Shown in pieces: positions 21,483-31,033 of a stretch of DNA of 64,000 bases. Position numbers and translations under genes: made by a program. The notes beneath the pieces are model-generated. The model saw nothing but the letters and a program-made list of their open reading frames with translations. It was not told the DNA's origin and searched no databases. Every line of letters starts with the position of its first letter. Position 1 is the first letter of the stretch. Source of the DNA: Massilia sp. KIM (lineage in GTDB: Bacteria > Pseudomonadota > Gammaproteobacteria > Burkholderiales > Burkholderiaceae_D); the NCBI RefSeq assembly GCF_002007115.1, contig NZ_MVAD01000001.1, positions 3,224,001-3,288,000 on the forward strand, given 5' to 3'.

Positions 21483-21866
21483 TGATAGGCGGTGGGCGGA
21501 CGATGGCTAATCCGGCTTCGGCCTCGTCGGGATGACGTTGATAGGCGGTGGGCGGACGATGGCTGATCCGGCTTCGGCCTCGTCGGGATGACGTTGATAG
21601 GCGGTGGGCGGACGATGGCTGATCCGGCTTCGGCCTCGTCGGGATGACGTTGATAGACAGTCGGTGGACGATGGCTCATCCGGCTTCGGCCTCGTCGGGA
21701 TGACGTTGATAGACGGTGGGTAAAAGACGGCTCATCCGGCTTCGGCCTCGTCGGGATGACGTTGATAGACGGTGGGTGGACGACGGCTAATCCGGCTTCG
21801 GCCTCGTCGGGATGACGTTGATAGACGGTGGGTGGACGAGGGCTAGTTTGGCTTCGGCCTTGTTCG
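21475..21866. repeat. 56-bp tandem repeat array, about seven units
   Basis: GATGACGTTGATAG recurs at 21475, 21531, 21587, 21643, 21699, 21755 and 21811, exactly 56 bp apart, with GGCTTCGGCCTCGTCGG at the end of each unit. The last unit is degenerate. The unit length is not a multiple of three, so an open frame across it cycles through three peptides and is unlikely to be a gene. There are no variable spacers, so it is not a CRISPR. Confidence 0.92.
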
Positions 21867-21912
21867 CCCAAGCTCGCGACTGAAGAGTGGTCGCCGTCTC
21901 CCATCCGCGCGT

Positions 21913-22584
21913 TCAGGGAAGATCGTCCAGCACCGCTTGCCGCAGATGCTCGACCTCGCCCCAGCTCAGCAAGGCCAGCCTGCCGTCCAGCACGGCAAAC
22001 CGGTTGACGCTCGCGTTATGCACCTTGAAATCGCGCGGCGTTTCCAGCGGCAAGCCGAGCGCAGCCCGGTATGCACACTCCAGCACCCCACCATGGGCCA
22101 CCAGGGCCAGCGTCTTGCCCGGATGCCCAGCCGCATGACGCGCGATCGCCCCCACCGCGCGCTCGTAGAACGCGCGGAAAGTCTCTCCTAAATTTTTGCC
22201 AGGAGGCAACTCAGCGTCCACGTTGCGCGCCTGCCAAGCCGCGAACTCGCGTGGATAGCGTGCCGCGATCTCGCTGTACAACAAACCTTCGAAGCCGCCG
22301 TAGCAGCGCTCGCGCAGCAGCGGATCGACCTCGACCTCCTGCCCGCGCACCCCGGCGATCGCCTGCGCCGTCTGCTTCGCCCGCCCGAGGTCGCTGGACA
22401 CGATGGCGTCGATGCGTTCGCCCAGCAGGGCCGCCGCCAGCGCGGCCGCCTGGCGCTCGCCCTCCCCGTTCAGGGGAATGTCCAGATGCCCCTGGAGGCG
22501 CCGTTCGGCATTCCATGCGGTCTCGCCGTGGCGTATCAATAAAATCGTGGTCGCGCCCGCAGGCGCCGTCGTCGCAGTCGGCAT
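21913..22584 (-). CDS. Histidine phosphatase family protein
   Basis: The 223-residue protein has the phosphoglycerate-mutase/histidine phosphatase signature LLIRHGETAWNAERRLQGH near the N-terminus (catalytic His in RHG). The second arginine is in SSDLGRAKQTAQ, the catalytic acid in RERCYGGFEG and the second histidine in ALVAHGGVLECAY. Close relatives are annotated as GpmB or CobC-like phosphatases. The substrate cannot be told. It appears to stand alone upstream of the tandem array. Confidence 0.9.
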   Translation of the reverse strand: MPTATTAPAGATTILLIRHGETAWNAERRLQGHLDIPLNGEGERQAAALAAALLGERIDAIVSSDLGRAKQTAQAIAGVRGQEVEVDPLLRERCYGGFEGLLYSEIAARYPREFAAWQARNVDAELPPGKNLGETFRAFYERAVGAIARHAAGHPGKTLALVAHGGVLECAYRAALGLPLETPRDFKVHNASVNRFAVLDGRLALLSWGEVEHLRQAVLDDLP

Positions 22585-22640
22585 GAGGTTCCAGCGCCCG
22601 AACCTCGGGGCCGTCGATGGGTGAATGGATACTGCCTAGT

Positions 22641-23306
22641 TTACTTGAGCTCGTCGGATACGACTTCGGGATTCAGCGAATACGTGCCGAAGATGCGCGC
22701 TTCGTCGAGGATATGCCCCTGGATCGCCAGCCGCGCCTCCGGACCGCTGAAACGCCCGTCCAGCGGCAGGCGCGGAATGTCGAGCGCGTACAGCGTGAAG
22801 ATATAAGTATGCACGCGTTCGTCGTTCCAGGGTGGGCACGGCCCGTCGTAGCCGTAGAACTCGCCCGCCATGTCGGGGTCGCTCGCGAACCAGCCGGTGT
22901 AATCGTTCACCCCATGACGCAACTGGTGCTCGGTGCCGTTCTTGATCGTGAAGGGCACCAGGGGCCCCGGCTTGCCGTGCGGCGTGACCATGTCCGAGAA
23001 CATGCCTTCCGCCAGCGACTTCAGGCAGACGGGGATGTCGACCAGGGTCCAGTGAAAGAAATCCACGCGCGGCAGCGAGGCCGCCACCGTGCGTCCCTCC
23101 TTGTTGACATCCGTGCCCTCGGAGGGGACGTCGGGGTCGTGGCAGATCAGCACCAGCGACTCGGTGCCGGCCGGCACCTCGTCCCAGGCGAGGTGCGGAT
23201 TACGGTTGCTGGACAGCTTGACGTGCGTATCGGCGTCGATGACCGCGAACGCGCATTGGGGCGGGATCTCCCCCCCATCGGTAAAGGAATCGCTCCAGAT
23301 CTTCAT
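22641..23306 (-). CDS. PEBP-family protein (YbhB/YbcL, Raf-kinase-inhibitor-like)
   Basis: The 221-residue cytoplasmic protein (no signal peptide) has the phosphatidylethanolamine-binding fold. The ligand-pocket motif SLVLICHDPDVPS and the HWTLVDIP strand are clear. A GPCPPWNDERVHTYIFTLYAL run gives the second conserved pocket segment. Bacterial members have no firmly known role. It lies between the phosphatase and dtd genes on the same strand. Confidence 0.88.
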   Translation of the reverse strand: MKIWSDSFTDGGEIPPQCAFAVIDADTHVKLSSNRNPHLAWDEVPAGTESLVLICHDPDVPSEGTDVNKEGRTVAASLPRVDFFHWTLVDIPVCLKSLAEGMFSDMVTPHGKPGPLVPFTIKNGTEHQLRHGVNDYTGWFASDPDMAGEFYGYDGPCPPWNDERVHTYIFTLYALDIPRLPLDGRFSGPEARLAIQGHILDEARIFGTYSLNPEVVSDELK

Positions 23307-23355
23307 ACGTCCTCCCAGGCCCTGATGCTATTGACCGCGCCCGGCGCCGCTTGTT

Positions 23356-23814
23356 TCAGCGCGAAGTCCCGACTGGATCAATCCTTAGCCAGATAGTGAC
23401 AGGACCGTCGTTGATCAGGGAGACTTTCATGTCGGCGCCGAATTGGCCGGTCTCGACAATGCCATGAGACGCGCGCGCCTGGCGCACGACATGCTCGAAC
23501 AGGCGGCGCCCGTCTTCCGGCGCGGCGGCCGGCGAGAACGAGGGGCGCGTGCCGGACCGGGTGTCGGCCGCCAGCGTGAACTGCGGCACCAGCAGCAGGC
23601 CGCCGCCGACGTCGACCAGGCTGCGGTTCATCTTGCCCGCCTCGTCCGGGAACACGCGGTAAGTCAGCAGTTTGGCCAGCAGGGCCTCGGCCTCGCGCTC
23701 GGTGTCGCCCTTCTCGGCGCACACCAGCACCATCAGGCCGGGGCCGATGGCGCCGACGGTCTGGCCGTCGACGCGCACCGCGGCCTCGCTCACGCGTTGC
23801 AGCAGGCCGATCAT
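23356..23814 (-). CDS. dtd: D-aminoacyl-tRNA deacylase
   Basis: DTD removes D-amino acids wrongly attached to tRNA. The 152-residue protein begins [17 protein letters not shown] and has [21 protein letters not shown] (the SQxT-type active loop) and NDGPVTIWL (the GP-containing specificity motif). Its ATG overlaps the tyrS stop codon by 4 bp, so it is coupled to a tRNA synthetase known to mischarge D-tyrosine, which fits its role. Confidence 0.96.
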   Translation of the reverse strand: MIGLLQRVSEAAVRVDGQTVGAIGPGLMVLVCAEKGDTEREAEALLAKLLTYRVFPDEAGKMNRSLVDVGGGLLLVPQFTLAADTRSGTRPSFSPAAAPEDGRRLFEHVVRQARASHGIVETGQFGADMKVSLINDGPVTIWLRIDPVGTSR

Positions 23815-25070
23815 GCCGACAGGGTCACGCGGGCGAACTTGCGCTTGCCGACCTGCAGCACGAAGCTGCCGGCCTGCATCTGCAGACCCTTGTCGCTGAC
23901 CACGGCGCCATCGACGCGCACCCCGCCCTGGTCGACCATGCGCATCGCTTCCGAAGTCGAAGCGCACAGGCCGGCCTGCTTGAGCAACTGGGCCAGGCCC
24001 ACCGGCGCGCCGGACAGGGCGACTTCCGGCACCTCGTCCGGAATCCCGCCGCGGGAGCGGTTGACGAAGTCGGCCAGCGCATCCTCGGCGGCCTGGGCCG
24101 AATGGAAGCGGGTGACGATTTCCTTGCCCAGGGCCACTTTTGCGTCGCGCGGGTTGGCGCCGGCCGCGATCTCGGCCTTGAGTTTCGTGATATCCTCGAT
24201 CGAGCGGAAGGACAGCAGGTCGTAATACTTCCACATCATCTCGTCCGAGATGCTCATCAGCTTGCCGAACATGGTGTTGGCCGGCTCGGTGATGCCGATG
24301 TAATTATTCTTGGACTTCGACATCTTCTCGACGCCATCCAGGCCTTCCAGCAGCGGCATGGTCAAAATGCACTGCGGCTCTTGCCCATAATCTTTCTGTA
24401 ACTCGCGGCCAACCAGCAGGTTGAATTTCTGGTCGGTGCCACCCAACTCCAGGTCAGCCTGCAAAGCGACCGAATCATAGCCCTGCATCAAAGGGTAAAG
24501 GAACTCATGCACGGCAATCGGGGTCCCACTCTTGTAGCGCTTGGTGAAGTCGTCGCGCTCCATCATGCGGGCCACGGTGTAGCGCGAGGCGAGCTGGATC
24601 ATGCCGCGCGCGCCCAGCGGGTCGCACCATTCGGAGTTGTAGCGGATCTCGGTGCGCGCCGCGTCCAGCACCAGCGATGCCTGGCGGAAGTAAGTCATGG
24701 CATTCGCCTCGACCTGCTCGCGGGTCAGCGGCGGGCGGGTGGCGTTGCGGCCCGAGGGGTCGCCGATCATCGAGGTGAAGTCGCCGATCAGGAAAATCAC
24801 CTGGTGGCCCAGGTCCTGGAGCTGGCGCAGCTTGTTCAGCACCACGGTGTGGCCGAGGTGCAGGTCGGGGGCGGTCGGGTCCAGGCCGAGCTTGATGCGC
24901 AGCGGCTTGCCGCTCTGTTCGGCGCGCGCCAGCTTCTGCGCGAACTCGCTCTCGATCAGCAGTTCGTCGACGCCGCGCTTGGTAATGGCCAATGCCTCGA
25001 GCACCTTGTCGGTCAGCGGCAGCGGTGAGGAAGGGGCGCCGTTTCCGGACGTGGTGGGGGAAGTTGTCAT
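23811..25070 (-). CDS. tyrS: Tyrosyl-tRNA synthetase
   Basis: The 419-residue class I synthetase has HLGH at 71-74 (HIGH box) and a canonical KMSKS loop ([14 protein letters not shown]) rather than the KFGKT form of E. coli TyrS, so it belongs to the TyrZ-like group. A C-terminal S4 RNA-binding domain follows ([21 protein letters not shown]). I chose the ATG giving [11 protein letters not shown]; the frame extends upstream, but those codons would overlap the promoter region of the divergent peptidase gene. Confidence 0.96.
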   Translation of the reverse strand: MTTSPTTSGNGAPSSPLPLTDKVLEALAITKRGVDELLIESEFAQKLARAEQSGKPLRIKLGLDPTAPDLHLGHTVVLNKLRQLQDLGHQVIFLIGDFTSMIGDPSGRNATRPPLTREQVEANAMTYFRQASLVLDAARTEIRYNSEWCDPLGARGMIQLASRYTVARMMERDDFTKRYKSGTPIAVHEFLYPLMQGYDSVALQADLELGGTDQKFNLLVGRELQKDYGQEPQCILTMPLLEGLDGVEKMSKSKNNYIGITEPANTMFGKLMSISDEMMWKYYDLLSFRSIEDITKLKAEIAAGANPRDAKVALGKEIVTRFHSAQAAEDALADFVNRSRGGIPDEVPEVALSGAPVGLAQLLKQAGLCASTSEAMRMVDQGGVRVDGAVVSDKGLQMQAGSFVLQVGKRKFARVTLSA

Positions 25071-25215
25071 TCTTGTAGGAAAAGCTCTAAAACGGTTGTA
25101 GGACCATAACTTGTGGTATGATGCTCGATCCAGTTTCTGTTGCTGCAAGATAACTTTGCAAAACGATAAGAAACGTGGTCCTTTGGAAGTTCAGCCGCAA
25201 ATTTTAACTGATTGC

Positions 25216-26583
25216 ATGAACCCTATACATAAATTCACTGGCAACCGCCTGCTCCAGCTAGTGCCGAAGACCCGCAAGGCGCGCATCGTCAGCGCCGGCG
25301 CCGTCTTCCTCAGCATGTGCGCATTCGGCGCTGTTGGCGTGGCTCCTATCGCACCGGACGCGTCGGACCTCCCCGTCAAGCAAGTCGCCCAGGATCTCGA
25401 ACTGCCGAATCTCGCAGACCAGATCGTCGCGCTCCAGCAAGACGAGCAGCAATTCATCCACGAAGAGCGCGTGCGCCCCGGCGACTCGCTCGGCTCCCTG
25501 TTCAACCGTCTTGGCGTGAACGACGCCGACGCCCAGAAATTCGTCCGCTCCGACAAGCTCGCCAAGCGCCTCCTGTCCCTCAAGACCGGCAAGCGCATCC
25601 AGGCCGAGACCGACGAGAACGGCCTGCTGCTCTCGCTGCGCGCCACCATTACCGACGGCAAGGGCGGCGACGCGCGCACCATCACCGTGACGCGCCAGGG
25701 CGAGAAGTTCGTCGCGGCCGATATGCCGGCCAAGCTCGAGCGCCGCGTGGAAATGCGTTCGCGCGAAATCACCTCCTCGCTGTACTCCGCCACTGACTCC
25801 AACGTCGACGGCGGCAGCCTGCCGGATTCGGTGGTCAACCAGATCATCGAGATGTTCTCGACCAACATCGACTTCCGTGGCGACCTCAAGCGTGGCGACC
25901 GTTTCAGCGTGGTGTACGAAACCTTCTGGCTCGATGGCGAACTGGTCAAGACCGGCCGCATCCTGGCGGGTGAGTTCATCAACCGCGGCGTGCGCTACCA
26001 GTCGGTCTGGTACGAAGACCCGGTCACCAAGCAGGGCGGCTACTACACCCTGGACGGCAAGGCGCTCAAGAAGGCCTTCCTGAAGTCGCCGCTCGAGTTC
26101 TCGCGTATTTCCTCGGGCTTCTCGATGCGCGTGCACCCGATCTCGGGCAAGTGGAAGGCGCACAAGGGCGTCGACTACGCGGCCGCGAGCGGCACCCCGA
26201 TCCGCGCAGTGGCCGACGGCGTCATCGATTTCGCCGGCAACAGCGGCGGCTACGGCAACCAGGTGGTCGTCAAGCACTGGTCGAGCTACAGCACCGCCTA
26301 CGCCCACATGAGCCGTTTCGCGCCGGGCGTGCGCAAGGGCAGCAAAGTCAGCCAGGGCCAGGTGATCGGCTATGTCGGCTCGACCGGCTGGTCCACCGGC
26401 CCGCACCTGCACTATGAATTCCGCGTCGCGGGCCAGGCCCAGAACCCGGAGAAATTCAAGTCGCTGGCCCAGCAACCGCTGAACCAGGCGGAACTGGCCC
26501 GCTTCCGCATGGCCGCTGCCGAAATGAACCATCGCTTCTCGCTGCTCGCACCGAGCGGCGGCAATACGATGATGGCGCGCTGA
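25216..26583 (+). CDS. M23-family murein peptidase (LytM/NlpD-like)
   Basis: The 455-residue envelope protein has an N-terminal membrane anchor or signal (IVSAGAVFLSMCAFGAVG). A LysM/OapA-like segment follows (EERVRPGDSLGSLFNRLGV), then a central domain. The C-terminal zinc peptidase domain has SGFSMRVHPISGKWKAHKGVD (H and D ligands) and GPHLHYEFR. This is the architecture of D,D-endopeptidases such as MepM that cut peptidoglycan cross-links. It is divergent from tyrS and followed by anmK, which recycles cell-wall anhydro sugar. A strong terminator follows. Confidence 0.93.
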   Translation: MNPIHKFTGNRLLQLVPKTRKARIVSAGAVFLSMCAFGAVGVAPIAPDASDLPVKQVAQDLELPNLADQIVALQQDEQQFIHEERVRPGDSLGSLFNRLGVNDADAQKFVRSDKLAKRLLSLKTGKRIQAETDENGLLLSLRATITDGKGGDARTITVTRQGEKFVAADMPAKLERRVEMRSREITSSLYSATDSNVDGGSLPDSVVNQIIEMFSTNIDFRGDLKRGDRFSVVYETFWLDGELVKTGRILAGEFINRGVRYQSVWYEDPVTKQGGYYTLDGKALKKAFLKSPLEFSRISSGFSMRVHPISGKWKAHKGVDYAAASGTPIRAVADGVIDFAGNSGGYGNQVVVKHWSSYSTAYAHMSRFAPGVRKGSKVSQGQVIGYVGSTGWSTGPHLHYEFRVAGQAQNPEKFKSLAQQPLNQAELARFRMAAAEMNHRFSLLAPSGGNTMMAR

Positions 26584-26601
26584 GCGCCGACGCTCTCCGA
26601 A

Positions 26602-26637
26602 ACGCCCTCCGATGCTGTGCACGGAGGGCGTTTTTGC
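26602..26637 (+). terminator. Rho-independent terminator after the M23 peptidase
   Basis: A 10-bp perfect stem, ACGCCCTCCG with CGGAGGGCGT, loop ATGCTGTGCA, is followed by TTTTTGCTTTT. It lies 18 bp after the stop codon. Confidence 0.92.
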
Positions 26638-26678
26638 TTTTGGGCTACCCTGCGGGGGTGATGTCGCGTTAAGATCGC

Positions 26679-26712
26679 ACTTGGATCCCGGCAGGGCCGC
26701 CGGGATCCAAGT
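26679..26712. repeat. Short palindromic repeat (copy 4, core only)
   Basis: ACTTGGATCCCGGC and GCCGGGATCCAAGT form a perfect 14-bp stem around AGGGCC. It contains only the inner arms of the repeat family with the outer CGTCAT parts and the spacer lost, as if deleted between the arms. Confidence 0.8.
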
Positions 26713-26760
26713 TTCTCCGCAACCACCACGCCCGCTCCCACCAGAACAAGCAACGAGACA

Positions 26761-27858
26761 ATGTCCACCCTCTACATCGGCCTCATGTCCGGCACCAGCC
26801 TCGACGGTGTCGACGGCGTCCTCGCCGACTTCGCCGGCGGCGCCATCCGCACCCTCGCCGCCGCCTTCACTCCTTTCCCGCCGGAACTGCGCGCCGAACT
26901 GATGGCCCTGCAGGCCGCCTCGCCCAACGAACTCGAGCGCGAAGCCCTGGCCGCCAACGGACTGGCCCTGGCCTACGCCGACTGCGTGCGCGCCCTGCTC
27001 CCCTCCGCACCCGGCGCGGTGGCCGCGGTCGCCGTCCACGGCCAGACCATCCGCCACCGCCCCGAACTCGGCTTCACCCGCCAGACCAACAACCCCGCCC
27101 TGCTGGCCGAACTCACCGGCATCGACGTGATCGCCGACTTCCGCAGCCGCGACATCGCCGCCGGCGGCCAGGGCGCGCCCCTGGTGCCGGCCTTCCACGA
27201 AGCCGCTTTCGGCAAGCCGGGCAGCGCACGCGTGGTGGTCAACATCGGCGGCATCGGCAACATCAGCGTCCTGCACGGCGACGGCCGCGTGACCGGCTTC
27301 GATACCGGACCGGGCAATGTCTTGATGGACTTGTGGATAGCCCGCCACCTGGGCAAGGCCTATGACGAGGACGGCGCCTGGGCGGCCACCGGCAAGGTGG
27401 ACGAGGCCTTGCTCGCCGCCCTGCTGGACGAGCCCTATTTCCGCCAGCCGGCGCCCAAGAGCACGGGCCGCGACCTGTTCCATGAGCAATGGCTGGATTC
27501 CAAGCTGGCACGCTTCGCCGGGGTGGCGCCGCAGGACGTGCAGGCCACGCTGACGCGCCTGACGGCGCTCACGATCGCGCGCGCGATCCAGGACGAGCAG
27601 GATGAGGGGGTGGCGCCGGACGCCGTCTACGTCTGCGGCGGCGGCGCCTACAACGCGACCCTGCTGCGCGAGATCGGCGCGGCGCTGGGTGGCGTGAAGG
27701 TGGAATCGACCGCGGCGCTGGGCGTGGCGCCCAACCGCGTGGAGGCCCTCGCCTTCGCCTGGCTGGGCTGGCGTTTCGCCGAGCGCGCAGCAGGCAACCT
27801 GCCGGCGGTCACCGGGGCGCGCGGTCCGCGCATCCTGGGCGCCCTCTATCCGGCGTGA
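26761..27858 (+). CDS. anmK: 1,6-anhydro-N-acetylmuramic acid kinase
   Basis: AnmK phosphorylates and opens anhydro-MurNAc from peptidoglycan turnover. The 365-residue ASKHA-type kinase starts [20 protein letters not shown] (phosphate loop). It has [11 protein letters not shown], the [12 protein letters not shown] segment and [14 protein letters not shown]. Length is normal. It is next to the M23 peptidase in the same direction, separated by a terminator and a small repeat. Confidence 0.97.
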   Translation: MSTLYIGLMSGTSLDGVDGVLADFAGGAIRTLAAAFTPFPPELRAELMALQAASPNELEREALAANGLALAYADCVRALLPSAPGAVAAVAVHGQTIRHRPELGFTRQTNNPALLAELTGIDVIADFRSRDIAAGGQGAPLVPAFHEAAFGKPGSARVVVNIGGIGNISVLHGDGRVTGFDTGPGNVLMDLWIARHLGKAYDEDGAWAATGKVDEALLAALLDEPYFRQPAPKSTGRDLFHEQWLDSKLARFAGVAPQDVQATLTRLTALTIARAIQDEQDEGVAPDAVYVCGGGAYNATLLREIGAALGGVKVESTAALGVAPNRVEALAFAWLGWRFAERAAGNLPAVTGARGPRILGALYPA

Positions 27859-27913
27859 ACGAGGGCAGTCCGGACGCAAGTCCGGGCGTCTGCCCGCCAC
27901 GCTGAAGCGCACA

Positions 27914-27943
27914 AAAGGAAACGGCCCGCTTGCGCGGGCCGTT
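27914..27943 (-). terminator. Probable terminator of erpA
   Basis: ACGGCCCGC and GCGGGCCGT form a 9-bp stem with a TTGC loop. Read on the minus strand it is followed by a T-rich run (TTCCTTTTGT). It lies about 35 bp after the erpA stop. Confidence 0.7.
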
Positions 27944-27978
27944 CGAGCTTCCGGCGTGGCCGCCGGGGCCTGGGGAAC

Positions 27979-28347
27979 TTAGGCCGAGAACGAGGAGCCG
28001 CAACCGCAGGTCGAGGTCGCGTTCGGGTTCTTGATGACGAACTGGGCGCCTTCGAGGTCGTCCTTGTAGTCGATCTCGGCGCCGACCAGGTACTGGTAGC
28101 TCATCGAGTCGATCAGCAGCTGGACACCGTTCTTTTCCATCGTGGTGTCGTCATCGTTGACGATTTCGTCAAAGGTGAAACCGTACTGGAAACCCGAGCA
28201 TCCGCCGCCTTGCACGAAGACGCGCAGCTTCAGGTCGGGGTTGCCCTCTTCCTCGATCAGCTGTGCCACTTTCTGTGCGGCGCTCTCAGTGAAGTTGATC
28301 GGCGTAGGGATCGTGTCGTGCTCTTGCACTTCGGCGACTGCGGTCAT
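27979..28347 (-). CDS. erpA: Iron-sulfur cluster insertion protein ErpA
   Basis: This A-type Fe-S carrier hands clusters to apo-enzymes. The 122-residue protein has all three conserved cysteines: [13 protein letters not shown] and the C-terminal STCGCGSS pair. Start MTAVAEVQ was chosen because AGGAG lies 7 bp upstream; an in-frame ATG eight codons earlier lacks a site. It lies downstream of the bactofilin gene on the same strand. Confidence 0.96.
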   Translation of the reverse strand: MTAVAEVQEHDTIPTPINFTESAAQKVAQLIEEEGNPDLKLRVFVQGGGCSGFQYGFTFDEIVNDDDTTMEKNGVQLLIDSMSYQYLVGAEIDYKDDLEGAQFVIKNPNATSTCGCGSSFSA

Positions 28348-28400
28348 GGATAAACTCCTGGATAAATTCAACTGCGCCCATTATAGACCGTTGGCGCAAG

Positions 28401-28802
28401 TCATGCTGCCGACCCTTCGGCGGCGTCGGCCAGATGGAACACCGGCTCGCCGGCTGGTTCGTGGGTAAGTTTCCCAGTTACCAATGCCCCGCCATGCATT
28501 TCAAGCAGCCGGTAGTGTACATCTCCATGTATGCGGCCTTTCGGCTGTAATTCAAGCAGTTCCGAGGAATACACCGAGCCGGCGATGTAGCCGTTGACCA
28601 CCAGGCTGGCGCAACGCACCTCGCCTTCGATGCGGGCGTGCTCGGACACGATCAGCATGCTGTCCGCGCCATCCGCGGCCACCACGTTCCCATGCACCTC
28701 GCCGTCGATCCGCAGCCCGCCCGTGAAGCACAGGTCGCCCTCGATCCGGGCCGAGATGCCGACCAGGCTGTCAATCTCGCTTTTCGCTTGTCGACCGAAC
28801 AT
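28401..28802 (-). CDS. Bactofilin (polymer-forming cytoskeletal protein)
   Basis: The 133-residue protein consists of a central bactofilin beta-helix with repeating hydrophobic/glycine turns (ARIEGDLCFTGGLRIDGEVHG, ARIEGEVRCASLVVNGYIAG, GRIHGDVHYRLLEMHGGALV) between disordered ends. Bactofilins form filaments without nucleotide and organise wall synthesis or polar structures. It sits between argC and erpA; proximity to cell-wall genes fits but does not prove a role. Confidence 0.93.
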   Translation of the reverse strand: MFGRQAKSEIDSLVGISARIEGDLCFTGGLRIDGEVHGNVVAADGADSMLIVSEHARIEGEVRCASLVVNGYIAGSVYSSELLELQPKGRIHGDVHYRLLEMHGGALVTGKLTHEPAGEPVFHLADAAEGSAA

Positions 28803-28922
28803 AGAGCCACCCCTGTAGAAAAGTTAAGCTTGCATCGGTCAATTTACCGTGCTCAACAGGGTGCGCCTTGATCTAGGTCGGCTCAGGGGAGTTGCGGTTG
28901 CGCAACGCCGTTCGCGGGCGCG

Positions 28923-28961
28923 AAAAGACAAGCGCCTGGACGGAGCAGGCCGTCCAGGCGC
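28923..28961 (-). terminator. Terminator of argC
   Basis: GCGCCTGGACGG and CCGTCCAGGCGC form a perfect 12-bp stem. On the minus strand it is followed by TTGTCTTTT. It lies 25 bp after the argC stop. Confidence 0.88.
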
Positions 28962-28985
28962 CGGGTTCGCCGAGGCGTCAGCGGA

Positions 28986-30023
28986 TCAGGGCAGCAGCGC
29001 CACGTGCTTGAGGCCGGTTGCCTCGTCCAGGCCGAACATCAGGTTCATGCACTGCACGGCCTGGCCGGAGGCGCCCTTGACCAGGTTGTCCTGCACCACC
29101 AGGATGACCACGGTGTTGCCCGGCTCCGGACGATGCAGCGCGATGCGCAGCATGTTCGAGCCGCGGGTCGAGCGGGTTTCCGGATGCGAGCCGAAGGGCA
29201 TCACGTCGACGAACTCGCTGTCCTTGTATTCGTTCTCGAACAGGGCCTGCAGGGCGGCGTTGTCGATGTCCTTGGTCAGGCGCGCGTACAGGGTCGAGTA
29301 CATGCCGCGGATCATCGGCACCAGGTGGGGCGTGAAGATCAGGCCGACCTGCTGGTCCGTATAGCGCTGCAGCTGGGCCGAGGTTTCCGGAGTGTGACGG
29401 TGGCCATGCACGCCATAGGCCTTGAAGTTGTCGCTCGCTTCCGAGAACAGGGTGCCGATCTCGGCCTTGCGGCCGGCGCCCGACACGCCCGACTTCGAGT
29501 CGGCGATCAGGTTGGAGGCGTCGATGATGCCGGCCTTGAGCAGCGGATAGAAACCCAGCTGCATGGTGGTCGGATAGCAGCCCGGGTTGGCGATCAGGCG
29601 CGCCTTCTTGATGTCGTCGCGGTTCAGTTCCGGCAGGCCATAGACGGCTTCCTCGAGCAGTTCCGGCGCGGTGTGCTCGATCTTGTACCACTTCTCGAAG
29701 GTGGCGCGGTCCTTCAGGCGGAAGTCCGCGGCCAGGTCGATCACCTTGACGCCGGCGGCCAGCAGCGCCGGGGCCTGGGCCATGGCGACGCCGTGCGGGG
29801 TGGCGAAGAACACCACGTCGCACTGGGTCAGGTCGGCCTTGTCCGGGCTCGAGAAGGCCAGGTCGACCACGCCGCGCAGCGAGGGGAACATGTCCGCCAC
29901 CGGCAGGCCGTCTTCCTTGCGCGAGGTGATCGCGGTCAGCTGGACGTTCGGGTGGACGGCCAACAGCCGCAGCAATTCCACGCCCGTATATCCGGTTCCG
30001 CCAACGATGCCAACTTTGATCAT
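28986..30023 (-). CDS. argC: N-acetyl-gamma-glutamyl-phosphate reductase
   Basis: ArgC makes N-acetylglutamate semialdehyde in arginine synthesis, using NADPH. The 345-residue protein starts [21 protein letters not shown] (Rossmann loop). It has the catalytic cysteine in [11 protein letters not shown], and HRHTPE and [14 protein letters not shown] segments. The start was set at MIKV, giving the usual length. It is downstream of rplM-rpsI but separated from them by about 600 bp with palindromic repeats and a terminator. Confidence 0.97.
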   Translation of the reverse strand: MIKVGIVGGTGYTGVELLRLLAVHPNVQLTAITSRKEDGLPVADMFPSLRGVVDLAFSSPDKADLTQCDVVFFATPHGVAMAQAPALLAAGVKVIDLAADFRLKDRATFEKWYKIEHTAPELLEEAVYGLPELNRDDIKKARLIANPGCYPTTMQLGFYPLLKAGIIDASNLIADSKSGVSGAGRKAEIGTLFSEASDNFKAYGVHGHRHTPETSAQLQRYTDQQVGLIFTPHLVPMIRGMYSTLYARLTKDIDNAALQALFENEYKDSEFVDVMPFGSHPETRSTRGSNMLRIALHRPEPGNTVVILVVQDNLVKGASGQAVQCMNLMFGLDEATGLKHVALLP

Positions 30024-30195
30024 GTTCTTTCCTTCGGTAATGGTAATAAGGCCCTGTGCAGGACGAGGCTGCAATTTTAACAGTCTTGGAAAATGGGGGC
30101 GGGAGGGGGCGGCATTCGCTCCCCCTCCAGTCCCTATTCCAGAGGGTAATTCCGGTCCGCTTCCCTGGAACGTCCTTCTGGCCTGCTACCATAGA

Positions 30196-30301
30196 ACGTC
30201 ATTCCGGCGAAGGCCGGAATCCAAGTTTGTTCGCACGCCGATACAGCGTACTCCAGTGGTACGCGAGAAAACTTGGATCCCGGCCTACGCCGGGATGACG
30301 T
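30196..30301. repeat. Double-hairpin palindromic repeat, copy 5
   Basis: The arms are ACGTCATTCCGGCG...CCGGAATCCAAGTTT and AACTTGGATCCCGGCC...CGGGATGACGT, with a spacer of about 40 bp containing GATACAGCGTACTCCAGTGG. Confidence 0.9.
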
Positions 30302-30428
30302 GCTGAAGCTGCGGGCAGAAGCCGGAATCCAAGTTTGTTCGCATGCCGATACAGCGTACTCCAGTGGTACGCGAGGAAACTTGGATCCCGGCCTGCGCCG
30401 GGATGACGTGCTGAAGCTGCGGGCAGAA
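30213..30428. repeat. 108-bp tandem duplication including palindromic repeat
   Basis: GCCGGAATCCAAGTTTGTTC begins at 30213 and again at 30321. The two 108-bp units differ at only a few positions and both end GTGCTGAAGCTGCGGGCAGA. The duplication covers most of copy 5 plus 20 bp of flank. Confidence 0.9.
30321..30409. repeat. Palindromic repeat, copy 6 (product of the tandem duplication)
   Basis: It is the same as copy 5 but lacks the outer ACGTCATTCCGG part of the left arm, because the duplication starts inside that arm. Confidence 0.88.
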
Positions 30429-30552
30429 GGATGCGTGTCTGCGGACTGGAGACGCAAGCACAGACCGGCGGCACAGAGACGGACAGGCGGACGCGAAGAC
30501 GGACCGACGGACGCTGAGACGCACCGAAAGACGCAAACACGAACCGGCAAGC

Positions 30553-30590
30553 CCAAAACAAAAAGCCGCCCACCTTGCGGAGGACGGCTT
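30553..30590 (-). terminator. Terminator of the rplM-rpsI operon
   Basis: On the minus strand AGCCGTCC pairs with GGGCGGCT (one mismatch) and is followed by TTTTTGTTTTGGG. It lies about 40 bp after the rpsI stop. Confidence 0.85.
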
Positions 30591-30631
30591 CTGCCGCAGC
30601 GCCCGGGGGCGCTGCCAAATCGACGAATCGA

Positions 30632-31024
30632 TTAACGCTTCGAGAACTGCTTTGCGCGACGTGCTTTGCGCAGACCAACTTTCTTACGCTCGACTTCACG
30701 GGCGTCACGGGTGACGAAACCGGCACGTGCCAGGTCGCCCTTGAGGCCTGCGTCGTAGTCGATCAGGGCGCGGGTGATGCCGTGACGGACGGCGCCTGCC
30801 TGGCCCGACTCGCCACCACCGTGCACGTTGACCTTGATGTCGAAACGCTCGACGTTGCCGGTCAGTTCCAGCGGCTGACGGATGACCATCAGGCCGGTTT
30901 CGCGCGAGAAGTATTCCGCAGCCGGCTTGCCGTTCACGATGATCTGGCCGGTGCCAGCCTTGATGAACACGCGAGCGACTGCACTCTTGCGACGGCCAGT
31001 GCCGTAGTTGTAGTTACCGATCAT
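30632..31024 (-). CDS. rpsI: 30S ribosomal protein S9
   Basis: The 130-residue protein has the S9 signature [19 protein letters not shown] and the basic C-terminal tail ending FSKR that reaches the ribosomal P site. It lies 9 bp after rplM, the universal bacterial pair. Confidence 0.99.
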   Translation of the reverse strand: MIGNYNYGTGRRKSAVARVFIKAGTGQIIVNGKPAAEYFSRETGLMVIRQPLELTGNVERFDIKVNVHGGGESGQAGAVRHGITRALIDYDAGLKGDLARAGFVTRDAREVERKKVGLRKARRAKQFSKR

Positions 31025-31033
31025 GTCAGTTCC

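Larger units (their letters stand above)
21277..21912. other. Non-coding stretch upstream of dusB
   Basis: The first 170 bp upstream of dusB hold no gene I can support; the dusB promoter should be here. The rest is a half copy of the palindromic repeat followed by a 56-bp tandem array that runs almost to the 3' end of the phosphatase gene. Confidence 0.8.
30024..30631. other. Non-coding stretch between rpsI and argC
   Basis: It holds the rpsI terminator, a tandemly duplicated palindromic repeat and a purine-rich low-complexity segment (about 30430-30540) made of loose GACGGAC/GACGCA-like words. The argC promoter should be in the first 100 bp upstream of its start. Open frames crossing the repeats have no coding features. 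Confidence 0.8.

Noticed and set aside
21475..21866. CRISPR array
   Set aside because: Units are contiguous 56-bp copies with no unique spacers, and there are no cas genes.
21434..21904. 156-residue open frame with repeated PPTVYQRHPDEAEAG-like peptides on the minus strand
   Set aside because: It is only the 56-bp tandem array read through three frames in turn. There is no start site, and codon positions show no constraint.
30134..30726. Several open frames containing HPGAGRDPSFLAYHWSTLYR-like repeats
   Set aside because: They are translations of the duplicated palindromic repeat before argC, not genes.
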